This document shows, one piece after another, positions 1-8,898 of a stretch of 64,000 nucleotides of DNA (its first letter is position 1; each line of letters begins with the position of its first letter). The position numbers and the translations under genes were made by a program. This DNA comes from an uncultured Gammaproteobacteria bacterium (GTDB lineage Bacteria > Pseudomonadota > Gammaproteobacteria > Pseudomonadales > Porticoccaceae), in the NCBI GenBank assembly GCA_913058345.1, contig CAJXQR010000006.1, forward strand, positions 124,001 to 188,000. Direction: 5' to 3'. Below the pieces are notes generated by a model. That model saw only the letters and a program-made list of their open reading frames with translations. It did not search any database and was not told where the DNA came from.

Positions 1-290
1 AAGCAGGGGCAATATAGTGGCTTTTGATGAAAAAGGCGAGATACCCGCCTGTTTTATAGATCGCGCTAAAGGCTTCACCCACACTGACGGCGCAGGGTCG
101 AAGGCAGGGCACGGCGCCAACAGAGCGACTGGCTTAATTGCTCTGTTTTGTAAATTTAGAGTGGAGGTAAGCCCTAGATTAGAGCGCAGTGCTTAGTCAT
201 GAGGCATATTTTCCAGCTGTACGGTGGTGTAATGCGAGAAAATGTGTGGAGCTAATAGAATTTTATCGGCAAAACAATAGCTTAACAATG
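1..290. other. Upstream intergenic stretch with a probable terminator
   Basis: No complete gene is visible. An 8-bp inverted repeat (119-126 with 140-147, loop of about 13) followed by a short T run to 149 looks like the intrinsic terminator of a gene that ends near the left edge. One frame is open from base 2 to a stop at 194-196. It reads straight through this hairpin and resembles no family I know, so I do not call it a gene. The rest (150-290) is probably the upstream regulatory region of the porin. Confidence 0.4.
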
Positions 291-306
291 TGGCATGAGA
301 ATTGTA
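291..306 (+). promoter_or_regulatory. Sigma-54-like -24/-12 promoter of the porin leader
   Basis: TGGCATG, four bases, then TTGTA matches the sigma-54 layout TGGCAYR-N4-TTGCW except for T in place of C in the -12 element. GG is at 292-293 and GT at 304-305, so transcription would start near 317, just before the leader hairpins. The same 7-4-5 arrangement with the same TTGTA variant recurs before nrtA at 3879-3894, which argues against chance. NtrC/sigma-54 control is common for nitrate assimilation genes; the start site here is inferred. Confidence 0.6.
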
Positions 307-316
307 TGTTTGTTGG

Positions 317-406
317 TTAGCGGATGTGTCAAGTTGTCAAACCGTCCGCTATCTGGGCAATGGAGCCCATAGGTCACCCCCTCCCGTGGCCTATGGGCTT
401 TTTTTT
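317..406 (+). promoter_or_regulatory. ANTAR (NasT)-type antitermination leader: hexaloop plus terminator
   Basis: A hairpin TGGGC (354-358) / GCCCA (365-369) closes the six-base loop AATGGA, with A at loop position 1 and G at position 4, as known for ANTAR protein targets. Its 3' arm is also the start of a perfect 13-bp terminator stem (365-377 with 386-398, eight-base loop, one G-U pair) followed by eight T (399-406). The two structures exclude each other, so stabilising the hexaloop should prevent termination. A further stem AGCGGA/TCCGCT (319-324 / 345-350) lies just upstream in the place of the first hairpin of a tandem ANTAR motif, but I could not fit a canonical A1/G4 hexaloop there. 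NasT is encoded downstream at 1878. Confidence 0.75.
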
Positions 407-484
407 GCCTTGATTTTGCAAATTCAGTCAGCAGCGTTAGCCGCAATAGTATTGCCTGCTGTTCTTAATCCGAGGAGAGTCCGA

Positions 485-1711
485 ATGTTGAGCCGTTCAT
501 TGAATATCACCCCAGCTGCGTTAGGTATTGTTGTACTGGGCTTGTCTGTATCAACACTGGCGAGTGCTCAACCGCTCGCTGATAGTATTAGTCAAGCGAT
601 TGATGGAGGCGATGTTGCCTTAAACCTGCGTTACCGCTATGAGTACGTTGATCAGGACGGAGCATCAGAAGATGCTGATGCCTCCACTCTGAGGTCTCGA
701 ATTACCCTGAAATCAGGTGTGGTCAATGGCTTTATGGGCCTGGTTGAAGTCGATAATGTGAGCTATATCGGTAACGATAATTTTAACAATACTGAAAATG
801 GGAAAACAAACTATCCTGTCGTTGCAGATCCTGATTATACCGAGGTGAATCAGGCTTTTATTCGTTATGCTTTTGACGATAACAATAAGGCAACCCTGGG
901 TCGCCAGCGTATTAACCACAGTGGGCAGCGTTTTCTCGGCGGTGTTGGCTGGCGTCAAAATGAACAAACCTTTGACGCGGCGAGATTTACTGTCTCACCT
1001 TTGAAGGGCTTAACGGTCGACTACAGTTATATTTGGGATGTTAACCGTATCTTTGGCCCTGAAGGGTCCGATGCCGATTTTGAGGGTGACAGCCACGCAC
1101 TTATTGCTACCTATAAAATTGCTGATGGCCACACCCTCTCTGGTTTTAGTTACCTACTCGACCTTGAAGAAGCTCCGGCCCTGTCGAGCAGCACTTACGG
1201 CCTGGAATACACAGGCGGGTTTGCTCTCAGGGACGGTGTGAGCCTTGGTGTTAACCTATCTTATGCTGAACAAAGCGATTACAAAGATAGTCCTCTCGAC
1301 TATGACGCTGGTTATTACCTTGCAGAGCTAGCCGTTAAAACCAAGCCAGTGACCGTGGCATTGGGGTACGAAGTACTTGAGAGCGATAATGGCATTGGCT
1401 TTAAAACGCCTTTGGCAACACTGCATAAATTTCAGGGTTTCGCCGATAAATTTTTGGTAACTCCTGCTGGTGGGATTGAAGACACCTACGTAAAAGTTGC
1501 CACTAAAATAGCCGGTGTCAAACTCATCGCCTTCTATCACGATTTTGAAGCGGAAACAGGTGGCATGGATTACGGTAGTGAATTCGATTTCATCGCGGCG
1601 TATAAATTTAGCAAGAATTACAGCCTGTCGTTCAAATATGCCGCCTATGAGGCCGATGATTTTTCTACCGATACAGATAAAGCCTGGTTAATGGTGACAG
1701 CAGCGTTTTAG
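485..1711 (+). CDS. Outer-membrane porin, alginate-export-like beta barrel
   Basis: A 408-residue exported protein. The start at 485 has a good GAGGAG ribosome site and gives a typical signal peptide (MLSRSLNIT..., cleaved after about ASA); a longer reading frame back to 302 would run through the terminator leader. The mature part is made of alternating beta-strand segments rich in Tyr, Gly, Asp and Asn, contains 'LRYRYEYVDQDG', 'ATLGRQRINHSGQRF' and 'FDAARFTVSPLKGLTVDYSY', and ends in a Phe (TAAF) as outer-membrane barrels do. These resemble the alginate-export/OprD-like porin group. The substrate cannot be read from sequence. Its NasT-type leader and its place before nasT suggest it admits nitrate, or another anionic nutrient needed when nitrate is used. 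That role is inference. Confidence 0.8.
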   Translation: MLSRSLNITPAALGIVVLGLSVSTLASAQPLADSISQAIDGGDVALNLRYRYEYVDQDGASEDADASTLRSRITLKSGVVNGFMGLVEVDNVSYIGNDNFNNTENGKTNYPVVADPDYTEVNQAFIRYAFDDNNKATLGRQRINHSGQRFLGGVGWRQNEQTFDAARFTVSPLKGLTVDYSYIWDVNRIFGPEGSDADFEGDSHALIATYKIADGHTLSGFSYLLDLEEAPALSSSTYGLEYTGGFALRDGVSLGVNLSYAEQSDYKDSPLDYDAGYYLAELAVKTKPVTVALGYEVLESDNGIGFKTPLATLHKFQGFADKFLVTPAGGIEDTYVKVATKIAGVKLIAFYHDFEAETGGMDYGSEFDFIAAYKFSKNYSLSFKYAAYEADDFSTDTDKAWLMVTAAF

Positions 1712-1877
1712 TTTGTATTCAGTTTAGTGAATATGGGGCGTGTTTCTCAGCCATGCCAGGCGAATAGTATTCTTCATCTGGCATGTAGCCCCGACATGAA
1801 TAGCGAGACTATTTGGTATTTACTGCCTGTATCCGCAGTAAAAAAAGTGAAGCACCGAGGCCGTAGGGTGGTTTGTA

Positions 1878-2501
1878 TTGGATCTCTCTAGTAACGATGA
1901 AGTTCGCGTGATGCTGGTTGATGATCACCCCCAGCGTGCAGCCATGGTCGAGCAGGCACTCAAAGTTTGTGGGTTTCATATTGTCGCAATGTTGACCAGC
2001 GCATCGGGCCTGTTGTTTCAAATCCAGGAGCTCAAGCCGCACGTGGTAATGATAGACATCGAATCACCTGACCGGGATGTTCTGGAAAGCCTGTCGCTGA
2101 TAAACCAGCATAACCCGACCCCGGTAGTGATGTTTTCGAATGAAGAGGACCCTGTGTTTATTCGTCAGGCGATCAATGTAGGTGTTAGCGCTTATATGAT
2201 GGAGGATATTAATCCTGACAAAGTTAAGCCCGTTATCGAGGTCGCTTTGGCCCAGTTCGAAATGTTTCAGACCCTACGCCGACAGCTGAATAGCACTCAG
2301 CAAGAACTAGAGGATAAAAACATCCTCGCTAAAGCGAAACGCTTATTGATGAAACATCAAAAAATAGCAGAACCCGAGGCTCACAAAAATATGCGTAGCC
2401 TCGCCATGAATAATCATCAAACCCTTGTCGATGTCGCCAAAAACGTTATCGCAATTCTAGATCAAGATTTAAAGAAGGCTCCCGTCGATGAACCCAAATA
2501 G
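1878..2501 (+). CDS. nasT: Nitrate-responsive ANTAR antiterminator NasT
   Basis: A 207-residue cytoplasmic regulator with an N-terminal receiver-like domain (residues 9-125; acidic pair D15-D16, putative phospho-acceptor D60 in VVMIDIESPD) and a C-terminal ANTAR helical RNA-binding domain (about 140-195). ANTAR proteins bind tandem hexaloop RNA hairpins and stop terminator formation. In Azotobacter and Pseudomonas the partner NasS holds NasT inactive until nitrate or nitrite is bound. The start is taken as TTG 1878, preceded by AGGGTGG; a GTG a few codons on is possible. It overlaps nasS by 14 bases, so the two are translationally coupled. Hexaloop-terminator leaders at 317-406 and 3905-3985 are its likely targets. 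Confidence 0.9.
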   Translation: MDLSSNDEVRVMLVDDHPQRAAMVEQALKVCGFHIVAMLTSASGLLFQIQELKPHVVMIDIESPDRDVLESLSLINQHNPTPVVMFSNEEDPVFIRQAINVGVSAYMMEDINPDKVKPVIEVALAQFEMFQTLRRQLNSTQQELEDKNILAKAKRLLMKHQKIAEPEAHKNMRSLAMNNHQTLVDVAKNVIAILDQDLKKAPVDEPK

Positions 2502-3699
2502 CCTGCGTCCAGCAGAAAAAACGCAGCTCAATATAGGTTTTATGCGCCTGAGTGACAGTGCGCCACTGATTATTGCCCAGGAGCAGAATTTCTTTGAGCG
2601 TTACGGGCTAGACGTCACGCTGAACAGAGAAGTGTCCTGGGCTAATGTTCGAGATAAAGTCGCTGTCGGCACGCTCGATGCCTCACAAATGCTGGCACCT
2701 ATGCCCCTGGTCACAGCGCCCGGAGTTAAAAATATGCCCGGCCCCTTTATGACGGGCCTGATGCTCAGCTTAAATGGTAATGCGATCACCCTGTCATCTG
2801 GATTAAGCAAGCAGCTAGAAGTAAAGGCGAACAAAACTGATGATTATCGTCCCGACCCTGTATTGGCAGCGCGACAATTAGGAAAAATTATTACCTCGTT
2901 ACCTCGACAGTTAACGTTGGCGACAGTTTATCCCTACTCCATGCACACTTTTCAATTGCGCCACTGGCTTCTATTGGGCGGCATATGTCCCGATCGGGAT
3001 GTGAACATTATCGTTCTACCGCCGGAACAAATGGTTGATAACCTTGCACGCGGTATTATTGATGGCTTTTGCGTTGGAGAACCCTGGAATACCGCTGCGG
3101 TACAGGCCGGTATCGGTTCATCTGTTGTTTCGGGTTATCAGCTATGGAATAACGCACCTGAGAAAGCACTCGTTGTTGCCAGGCACTGGCATGACAGCTA
3201 TCCCTCTACTCATTTGCGTTTGCGCCTGGCCGTTATGGAGGCGACAACCTGGTTATCTCAGCAGGAAAACCGTGAGGCGAGTGTGTCCATACTCGCCCGT
3301 CAACAGTATTTAGATTTGCCAGAGCATATGATAAGCCCTGCTTTGCTTGGTTACTTTCAGTACAACAAACACAATAGGGCGGTTAAAAATCAGGATTTTA
3401 TTGTTTTTCACCGCTACCAAGCAGGCTTTCCTTGGCGTTCTCGCGCAGAATATTTATTAAGAAAAAATGTCGAGCTACAGGGAAAAACTATTACTGATAG
3501 CGAAGTCTGCCAGCTAACTGAAAAGGTGTATCGAGCGGACCTTTATCGTGAGGCAGCTTCACTACTTGGTTATAGCTGTCCCTCTACGGACTATAAAACA
3601 GAAGGCGTCCATGCCGATCCGTATCTCTTTGAGGATGCTATAGAGCTGGGCCCGGATTTGTTTCTCAACGGCGAAGAAACTCTCTCCTGCCAGGGTTAA
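2488..3699 (+). CDS. nasS: Nitrate sensor NasS (NrtA-like, cytoplasmic)
   Basis: A 403-residue protein of the NrtA/NasF periplasmic-binding fold without a signal peptide. It begins directly with the domain ('LNIGFMRLSDSAPLIIAQEQ') and carries 'GFCVGEPWN', a signature shared with nitrate-binding NrtA proteins. NasS is a soluble nitrate/nitrite receptor that sequesters NasT in the absence of ligand. The start ATG 2488 lies inside the end of nasT. It is about 30% longer at both ends than a minimal binding domain but normal for NasS. The gene is followed by about 180 bases and then the nrtA promoter, so the regulator pair and the transporter appear to be separate transcription units. Confidence 0.88.
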   Translation: MNPNSLRPAEKTQLNIGFMRLSDSAPLIIAQEQNFFERYGLDVTLNREVSWANVRDKVAVGTLDASQMLAPMPLVTAPGVKNMPGPFMTGLMLSLNGNAITLSSGLSKQLEVKANKTDDYRPDPVLAARQLGKIITSLPRQLTLATVYPYSMHTFQLRHWLLLGGICPDRDVNIIVLPPEQMVDNLARGIIDGFCVGEPWNTAAVQAGIGSSVVSGYQLWNNAPEKALVVARHWHDSYPSTHLRLRLAVMEATTWLSQQENREASVSILARQQYLDLPEHMISPALLGYFQYNKHNRAVKNQDFIVFHRYQAGFPWRSRAEYLLRKNVELQGKTITDSEVCQLTEKVYRADLYREAASLLGYSCPSTDYKTEGVHADPYLFEDAIELGPDLFLNGEETLSCQG

Positions 3700-3878
3700 T
3701 CAACACTCAAGCTGCGGTGACTGCGCGCTCAAAAATAGTGCAGGGTTAACGGTTAATTACAAAAAATTATCTTTCTTTTGCACCAAATTCTCTCGTTATT
3801 TTTTGTATTCAAACATAATTATAAAAAAACTCAGCTTAAACCTACTATCTGCAGGATGTTCTCTTAAAATCAATAAAT
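3700..3878. other. AT-rich regulatory gap between nasS and nrtA promoter
   Basis: There is no gene here. The stretch becomes AT-rich after about 3760. It contains ATAGTGCA (3735-3742) and TTTGCACCAAA (3777-3787), each resembling one half of the NtrC operator TGCACYA-N5-TRGTGCA in E. coli, but they are about 40 bases apart and so do not form a classic palindrome. They could be weak activator sites for the sigma-54-like promoter that follows. Confidence 0.3.
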
Positions 3879-3894
3879 TGGCATGTATTTTGTA
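3879..3894 (+). promoter_or_regulatory. Sigma-54-like -24/-12 promoter of nrtA
   Basis: TGGCATG, TATT, TTGTA: the same element as before the porin (291-306), with GG at 3880-3881 and GT at 3892-3893, predicting a start near 3905. It sits immediately before the terminator leader of nrtA. The deviation TTGT instead of TTGC is shared by both copies. Confidence 0.6.
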
Positions 3895-3904
3895 TTTGTT
3901 TTGG

Positions 3905-3985
3905 TGAGAAAAAAATATGATTTTTTAGGCAACGAAGCCAGTCATTCACAGACACCCAGTCTCTGTGAATGACTGGCTTTTTTTG
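3905..3985 (+). promoter_or_regulatory. ANTAR (NasT)-type antitermination leader of nrtA
   Basis: A hairpin GGC (3928-3930) / GCC (3937-3939) closes the loop AACGAA, again with A1 and G4. Its 3' arm is part of a perfect 17-bp terminator stem (3936-3952 with 3962-3978, nine-base loop) that runs into seven T (3978-3984). Upstream, a run of A (3909-3914) can pair with a run of T (3921-3926) around a six-base loop ATATGA, in the place of the first hexaloop of the tandem ANTAR motif, though its G is at loop position 5. The layout matches the porin leader closely while the sequences differ, which supports conserved function. Confidence 0.75.
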
Positions 3986-4037
3986 TTTTCACCCTGCGGT
4001 GCTAATACGTTAAAAGTTATTGAAGGAGTAGTAAGTT

Positions 4038-5468
4038 ATGTCGAACCACCCTGTACTATCACTATTATCGGCCGTCATACGGCGTCGAAGAAAACTACCG
4101 GTCTCTATTCCCGCATTCAAAACAGCCTCAGCTGCTGTGCTTGGGTCTGCACTATCAGTACTGAGCTGGGCAGAAATCGGAGAGCCTGAAAAAGAAGAAC
4201 TAAAATTTGGTTTTATTAAATTAACGGATATGGCGCCTTTGGCAGTTGCCTATGAGAAGGGTTATTTTGAAGATGAAGGCTTGTACGTCACCCTTGAGGC
4301 TCAGGCTAACTGGAAAGTCTTACTCGACGGCGTTATTGATGGGCAATTAGATGGTGCTCACATGCTGGCAGGGCAACCCTTGGCTGCGACAATTGGCTTC
4401 GGTACTAAAGCGCATATTATTACCCCCTTTAGCATGGATTTAAACGGTAACGCCATTACCGTATCGAATGATATTTGGGCACAAATGAAACCCCATGTTC
4501 CTCTTCAGTCGAATGGCAAACCCGTTCACCCGATTAAAGCCAGCTCCCTGAAGCCGGTTGTTGATAGCTATCGTGAGCAGGGTAAACCTTTCAATATGGG
4601 CATGGTTTTCCCGGTATCGACCCATAACTATGAGCTGCGCTATTGGCTCGCAGCTGGCGGTATCCACCCGGGTTATTACGCGCCATCGAAGGGTGATATT
4701 AGTGGTCAGTTAAATGCTGACGTACTGCTGTCAGTGACACCACCGCCACAAATGCCCGCCACAATGGAGGCGGGAACGATCTTTGGTTACTGCGTGGGTG
4801 AGCCCTGGAACCAGCAGGCTGTGTTTAAAGGCATTGGTGTGCCGGTTATTACCGACTATGAAATTTGGAAGGATAATCCGGAAAAAGTGTTTGGTATTAC
4901 CAAAGCATTTTCTGAGAAATACCCCAACACCACAGCACGTATGGTCAAGGCATTAATTCGAGCCGCAGCCTGGTTAGATGCCAATGACAATGCCAATCGC
5001 CCCGAGGCGGTTAAAATACTGTCACAGTCAAACTATGTAGGCGCTGACTACGACGTTATCGCCAACAGCATGACCGGCACGTTTGAATACGAAAAAGGTG
5101 ATAAGCGCCAGGTGCCTGATTTCAACGTTTTCTTTCGTTACAACGCGACGTACCCCTACTACAGTGATGCGATTTGGTATCTCACGCAAATGCGTCGCTG
5201 GGGGCAAATTGACGAGTTTAAATCCGATAGCTGGTATGTCGATGTGGCTAAATCAGTCTACCGCCCCGACCTTTACGCCATTGCAGCCAGGGATTTGATT
5301 GAGGAAGGTAGCTTAAAAGCGTCCGATTTTCCCGACCTCGATAGTGAAAGTGGTTTTCGTCCTCCGCAAAAAGACTTTATTGATGGCATCGCTTATGACG
5401 GCACAAAACCCAATGCCTACATAGAAAGTTTGCCCATTGGTTTAAAAGGCAGAGAAAGTGCCCAGTAG
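4038..5468 (+). CDS. nrtA: Nitrate ABC transporter substrate-binding protein NrtA
   Basis: A 476-residue nitrate-binding protein of the NrtA/NasF/CmpA family. The start ATG has a GAAGGAG site. The N-terminus has an Arg-rich segment (RRRRK at about 15-19) followed by a hydrophobic stretch ('[15 protein letters not shown]'), consistent with export and possibly with Tat-like targeting, though the twin-Arg consensus is not exact. The mature domain has '[21 protein letters not shown]', '[13 protein letters not shown]' and '[19 protein letters not shown]', the family's ligand-pocket blocks. It is clearly paralogous to NasS upstream and is followed by the permease and ATPase genes. Expression is expected to depend on nitrate through NasT acting on the leader at 3905-3985. 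Confidence 0.92.
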   Translation: MSNHPVLSLLSAVIRRRRKLPVSIPAFKTASAAVLGSALSVLSWAEIGEPEKEELKFGFIKLTDMAPLAVAYEKGYFEDEGLYVTLEAQANWKVLLDGVIDGQLDGAHMLAGQPLAATIGFGTKAHIITPFSMDLNGNAITVSNDIWAQMKPHVPLQSNGKPVHPIKASSLKPVVDSYREQGKPFNMGMVFPVSTHNYELRYWLAAGGIHPGYYAPSKGDISGQLNADVLLSVTPPPQMPATMEAGTIFGYCVGEPWNQQAVFKGIGVPVITDYEIWKDNPEKVFGITKAFSEKYPNTTARMVKALIRAAAWLDANDNANRPEAVKILSQSNYVGADYDVIANSMTGTFEYEKGDKRQVPDFNVFFRYNATYPYYSDAIWYLTQMRRWGQIDEFKSDSWYVDVAKSVYRPDLYAIAARDLIEEGSLKASDFPDLDSESGFRPPQKDFIDGIAYDGTKPNAYIESLPIGLKGRESAQ

Positions 5469-5559
5469 AGTGACATTAATTTATCACTTTATCGCACTGG
5501 GTTAACACCACGGGCTGTCGTGCCAGCGGCGTGCCAGCCCTATCAATAGGCCTATCACC

Positions 5560-6720
5560 ATGACCGAATTAACAGCGACGACACGCGAGACCATGAAAAA
5601 TACTGCAGAAAACGCACCATCTGAACAAGCACCTGTCAATTCGGTGCCAGACAATCAAGCATTGCCCTCAGAGAATAAAACGAAGGGAGATACGACTCCG
5701 CTGTACGTGCGAATCAATAAAGTTCTCGACTTAATTGGTTTTACCTGGTTTGTACCGCTCGTTAGACTCTGTGGCGGAGAAAACCCAAAAACACAATTAC
5801 GTGAATTATTGATCGCCATTGGTGCGCCAGTACTATTTTTTATCGCTTTTTTAATGTTTTGGAGTTGGGGGGCCGCCCAAATTGAAACCAGTCTTGGTGT
5901 GATACCGGGACCGGCTGCCGTTTATGAGGAAGCTCAGGGTTTGTTAGAGGAGCATCATATCGAAAGGGAAAAGGCTGTCGCTTTTTATGAACGGCAGGAG
6001 GTTCGAAATGCAAAGAAACTGGCAAAGAATCCTGATGCTGTCGTAAAAATCAGGCCCTATACTGGCAAGGCTACTTACCTTGATCAGATAGTCACGAGTC
6101 TTTACACCGTGTTTACGGGCTTTGTGATAGCAACACTGGTTGCGGTACCCATTGGTATTCTTTGTGGCATGAGTAGTCTGGTCAACACAGCCATTAACCC
6201 TGTTATTCAAATTTTCAAGCCGGTCTCGCCACTGGCCTGGTTACCCATTGTGACGATGATTGTGAGTGCGGTGTATGTCACCAGCGATGATTCCTGGTTC
6301 GATAAATCATTTCTCACCTCGGCTATTACCGTCACACTGTGTTCTTTGTGGCCAACGCTGATTAATACCTCAGTGGGTGTTTCATCGATTGACAAAGATC
6401 TGGTGAATGTCGGTAAAGTCTTGCGACTGAGCAAAATGACCCAAATCACAAAGATTATTTTACCCTCATCATTACCCTTGATTTTTACCGGCTTGCGCCT
6501 CTCTCTCGGTGTTGGCTGGATGGTGTTGATCGCGGCTGAAATGCTGGCGCAAAACCCCGGTTTGGGAAAGTTTGTCTGGGATGAATTTCAAAACGGTAGT
6601 TCCCATTCATTGGGCCGCATCATGGTTGCAGTGTTCACTATTGGCTTGATTGGCTTTGCACTTGATCGCGTAATGATGACCTTGCAAAAAATCTTCTCCT
6701 TCGGTGAAACCAATATTTAA
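5560..6720 (+). CDS. nrtB: Nitrate ABC transporter permease NrtB
   Basis: A 386-residue inner-membrane permease. Residues 1-80 form a long hydrophilic then amphipathic N-terminal extension. A first membrane segment lies at about 87-105. A charged loop follows (about 120-165, '[19 protein letters not shown]'), then the five to six helices of a NrtB/SsuC-type binding-protein-dependent permease, with the ATPase-coupling loop around '[19 protein letters not shown]'. Cyanobacterial NrtB is about 275 residues, so the extension and loop make this one unusually long. It sits 91 bases after nrtA and 29 before the ATPase. The ribosome site is weak; an in-frame ATG at 5593 is an alternative start. Confidence 0.88.
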   Translation: MTELTATTRETMKNTAENAPSEQAPVNSVPDNQALPSENKTKGDTTPLYVRINKVLDLIGFTWFVPLVRLCGGENPKTQLRELLIAIGAPVLFFIAFLMFWSWGAAQIETSLGVIPGPAAVYEEAQGLLEEHHIEREKAVAFYERQEVRNAKKLAKNPDAVVKIRPYTGKATYLDQIVTSLYTVFTGFVIATLVAVPIGILCGMSSLVNTAINPVIQIFKPVSPLAWLPIVTMIVSAVYVTSDDSWFDKSFLTSAITVTLCSLWPTLINTSVGVSSIDKDLVNVGKVLRLSKMTQITKIILPSSLPLIFTGLRLSLGVGWMVLIAAEMLAQNPGLGKFVWDEFQNGSSHSLGRIMVAVFTIGLIGFALDRVMMTLQKIFSFGETNI

Positions 6721-6749
6721 ACGCCGCCCTACAGATAGGAAATCAAGAA

Positions 6750-8411
6750 ATGACGCTTCTAGCCCTCAATAAAGTTAGCAAGTCCTATGGCGAAGGTGCT
6801 GACAAAACAGCTGTGCTGAAAGATATTAATCTGGAAATAAAAGAAGGTGAATTCGTTGCCATTGTTGGCTTTTCTGGGAGTGGCAAGACCACGCTTATTT
6901 CGGCCATTGCCGGTTTAATACAGACTGACGAAGGCACAATCACTAAAAGCGGTAAAGCGATCACTGGCCCCGATGCTGACAGAGGCGTGGTTTTTCAAAA
7001 CTACGCTTTAATGCCCTGGCTTACCGTGCAAGGTAACGTCGCTCTCTCAGTCGATCAAATATTTTCTCACCAGTCTAAAAAAGAAAGGCAAGCACGGGTC
7101 TTGAAATACGTCGATATGGTGGGCCTGACTCCAGCGTTACATAAGCGCCCAGCCGAGTTATCTGGTGGCATGCGTCAACGGGTTAATGTGGCTCGTGCCC
7201 TTGCTGCCAGTCCCGACATTTTATTGCTTGATGAACCTCTCAGTGCTCTCGACGCATTGACGCGCGCCAACTTGCAGGACGAAATTTTACAAATCTGGGA
7301 GCAGGAAAAGAAAACCGTTATCCTCATCACCAATGATGTCGATGAAGGCTTGATTATGGCCGATCGAATTATTCCTTTAAAACCGGGACCCAATGCCACC
7401 TTTGGCCCAGAATTTACAGTGGATCTACCGCGCCCCCGTGATCGTAGCGCGATGAATCACGATGCGGCCTTTAAAGCACTACGTGCTGAAATCACTCAAT
7501 ACCTGATGGCTATTGGTGTGGAAGGGAGCAGCAATGAAAGCAGTATTACCTTGCCGTCTGTAAGGCCCAATACCAGCACGGATTGGCGTGCGGACAAGAC
7601 GGCTCTCAAACCCTCCACAGAAAATCTGGGTCAGCAGCGTTACCTTGAATACACCCAGCTCGATAAAGTCTATCCCACACCAAAAGGTCCCGTTGCGGTT
7701 GTTAAAGACTTTAATCTGAAGGTGAAAAAAGGCGAGTTTATTTCTCTCATTGGTCACTCTGGTTGCGGAAAATCGACAGTACTCTCAATGACAGCCGGTC
7801 TCAACGAAATCAGCAATGGCGGTATTATTCTCGATGGCAAGGAGGTTGTTTCTGCCGGCCCAGATCGAGCGGTGGTTTTCCAGGCGCCGAGCCTGTTTCC
7901 TTGGCTGACGGCGACAGAAAACGTCTCTCTTGGGGTTGCTAGTGTCTATCCCCACGCCCAGCAAAGTGAGCGCAATGATATTGTTGAATATTATCTGACT
8001 CGCGTGGGCTTAGGCGATTCGCTCCACAAGAAGGCGGGCGATATGTCTAATGGTATGCGACAACGGGTTGGTATTGCCCGTGCGTTTGCGCTGTCACCGA
8101 AATTGTTACTGTTGGATGAACCCTTCGGAATGCTCGACTCTCTGACACGTTGGGAGTTGCAGGAAGTGTTAATGGAAGTGTGGGATCGCACAAAACTCAC
8201 CGCTGTCATGGTTACCCACGACGTCGATGAAGCGATACTGTTGGCCGATCGAGTCGTGATGATGACCAATGGCCCTGAAGCGACGGTGGGCAAAGTGATC
8301 GATATTGATCTGCCTCGTCCCCGCACGCGCAAAGCTTTGCTTGAACACCCTGACTACTATGCCTATCGAGAGAGTTTGATTACTTTTCTTGCCGAGTGTG
8401 ATCAACATTAG
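6750..8411 (+). CDS. Fused double-ATPase of nitrate ABC transporter (NrtC/NrtD-like)
   Basis: One 553-residue chain carries two complete ABC domains joined by a linker (about 250-297). Domain 1 has Walker A around G40-T48, signature LSGGM (137-141) and Walker B '[12 protein letters not shown]', but Asn195 stands where the switch histidine normally is (ITND). Domain 2 has Walker A around G335-T343, Walker B '[12 protein letters not shown]' and a normal His490 (VTHD), but a degenerate signature MSNGM (432-436). The composite ATP site made of domain 1 Walker motifs and domain 2 signature therefore bears both deviations, while the other site is canonical. Energises nitrate import with NrtA and NrtB. 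Cyanobacteria instead use two separate ATPase proteins, NrtC and NrtD. Confidence 0.9.
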   Translation: MTLLALNKVSKSYGEGADKTAVLKDINLEIKEGEFVAIVGFSGSGKTTLISAIAGLIQTDEGTITKSGKAITGPDADRGVVFQNYALMPWLTVQGNVALSVDQIFSHQSKKERQARVLKYVDMVGLTPALHKRPAELSGGMRQRVNVARALAASPDILLLDEPLSALDALTRANLQDEILQIWEQEKKTVILITNDVDEGLIMADRIIPLKPGPNATFGPEFTVDLPRPRDRSAMNHDAAFKALRAEITQYLMAIGVEGSSNESSITLPSVRPNTSTDWRADKTALKPSTENLGQQRYLEYTQLDKVYPTPKGPVAVVKDFNLKVKKGEFISLIGHSGCGKSTVLSMTAGLNEISNGGIILDGKEVVSAGPDRAVVFQAPSLFPWLTATENVSLGVASVYPHAQQSERNDIVEYYLTRVGLGDSLHKKAGDMSNGMRQRVGIARAFALSPKLLLLDEPFGMLDSLTRWELQEVLMEVWDRTKLTAVMVTHDVDEAILLADRVVMMTNGPEATVGKVIDIDLPRPRTRKALLEHPDYYAYRESLITFLAECDQH

Positions 8412-8898
8412 GCGGGTTCCTACCTGTTAGCACGTACCTTCTTAGCACGGCGCCTAATCGAAGCTTGCGGAGTTGTTGATCTCTATCAGCGATAGGGCTA
8501 GGTCTCGTGAACGCTGGTTAAGAGTTGCACAACAAGTGCGACGCCATTCTTTTGCGTCATCTCTAAAGTGACGTCGCCGTGCTTTAACGATGGCGACGTC
8601 CTGCCTTAAGACTGTTTTTTCATTGTTTGAAAGGCTGTCATAGTCTCTTCTTCGTCTCTGAGTTTTTTAAATTCACTCTTCTAGACAAGTGCGATCCTCA
8701 CCTGTTATCGGGTTTAGGGTGTGCGGCACCGCGGGTTATTGACCCTGATAAGTACTCATTCGATAAACGCTGAAAATTAACACCAGGGCGGTTGTGGGCA
8801 TCATTTAGATTTGTTTAGCAGACACCGCTTATGTAAAGATAGTGACCAATAAAATTTTAAACCTATTATCTTATAACACTAAAAATAAGGCGTTTATT
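8412..8898. other. Intergenic gap between nitrate operon and LLM cluster
   Basis: I find no gene in this stretch. ATTAGGCG at 8407-8414 can pair with CGCCTAAT at 8451-8458, overlapping the stop of the ATPase gene, and may be part of a terminator. A second perfect 9-bp inverted repeat GACGTCGCC/GGCGACGTC (8570-8578 with 8592-8600, loop 13) has no T run and could be an operator or structured RNA. The region should also hold the promoter of the flavin monooxygenase gene, which I cannot locate with confidence. Confidence 0.4.

Noticed and set aside
2-196. Open frame from the left edge to a stop at 194-196 that could be the end of a gene
   Set aside because: It runs through the probable terminator at 119-149 and shows no family resemblance or ribosome-linked feature; the true upstream gene more likely ends at or before base 27 in another frame, which I cannot prove.
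302-484. Upstream extension of the porin reading frame
   Set aside because: It covers the hexaloop and terminator and gives no signal peptide at its own N-terminus; ATG 485 has a ribosome site and a clear signal peptide.
3735-3787. Two NtrC-like half sites upstream of nrtA
   Set aside because: They are about 40 bases apart and do not form the palindromic operator, so I list them only as part of the gap description.
8570-8600. Perfect 9-bp inverted repeat GACGTCGCC/GGCGACGTC
   Set aside because: No T run, no neighbouring regulator gene and a 13-base loop; could be an operator, but nothing supports a specific role.
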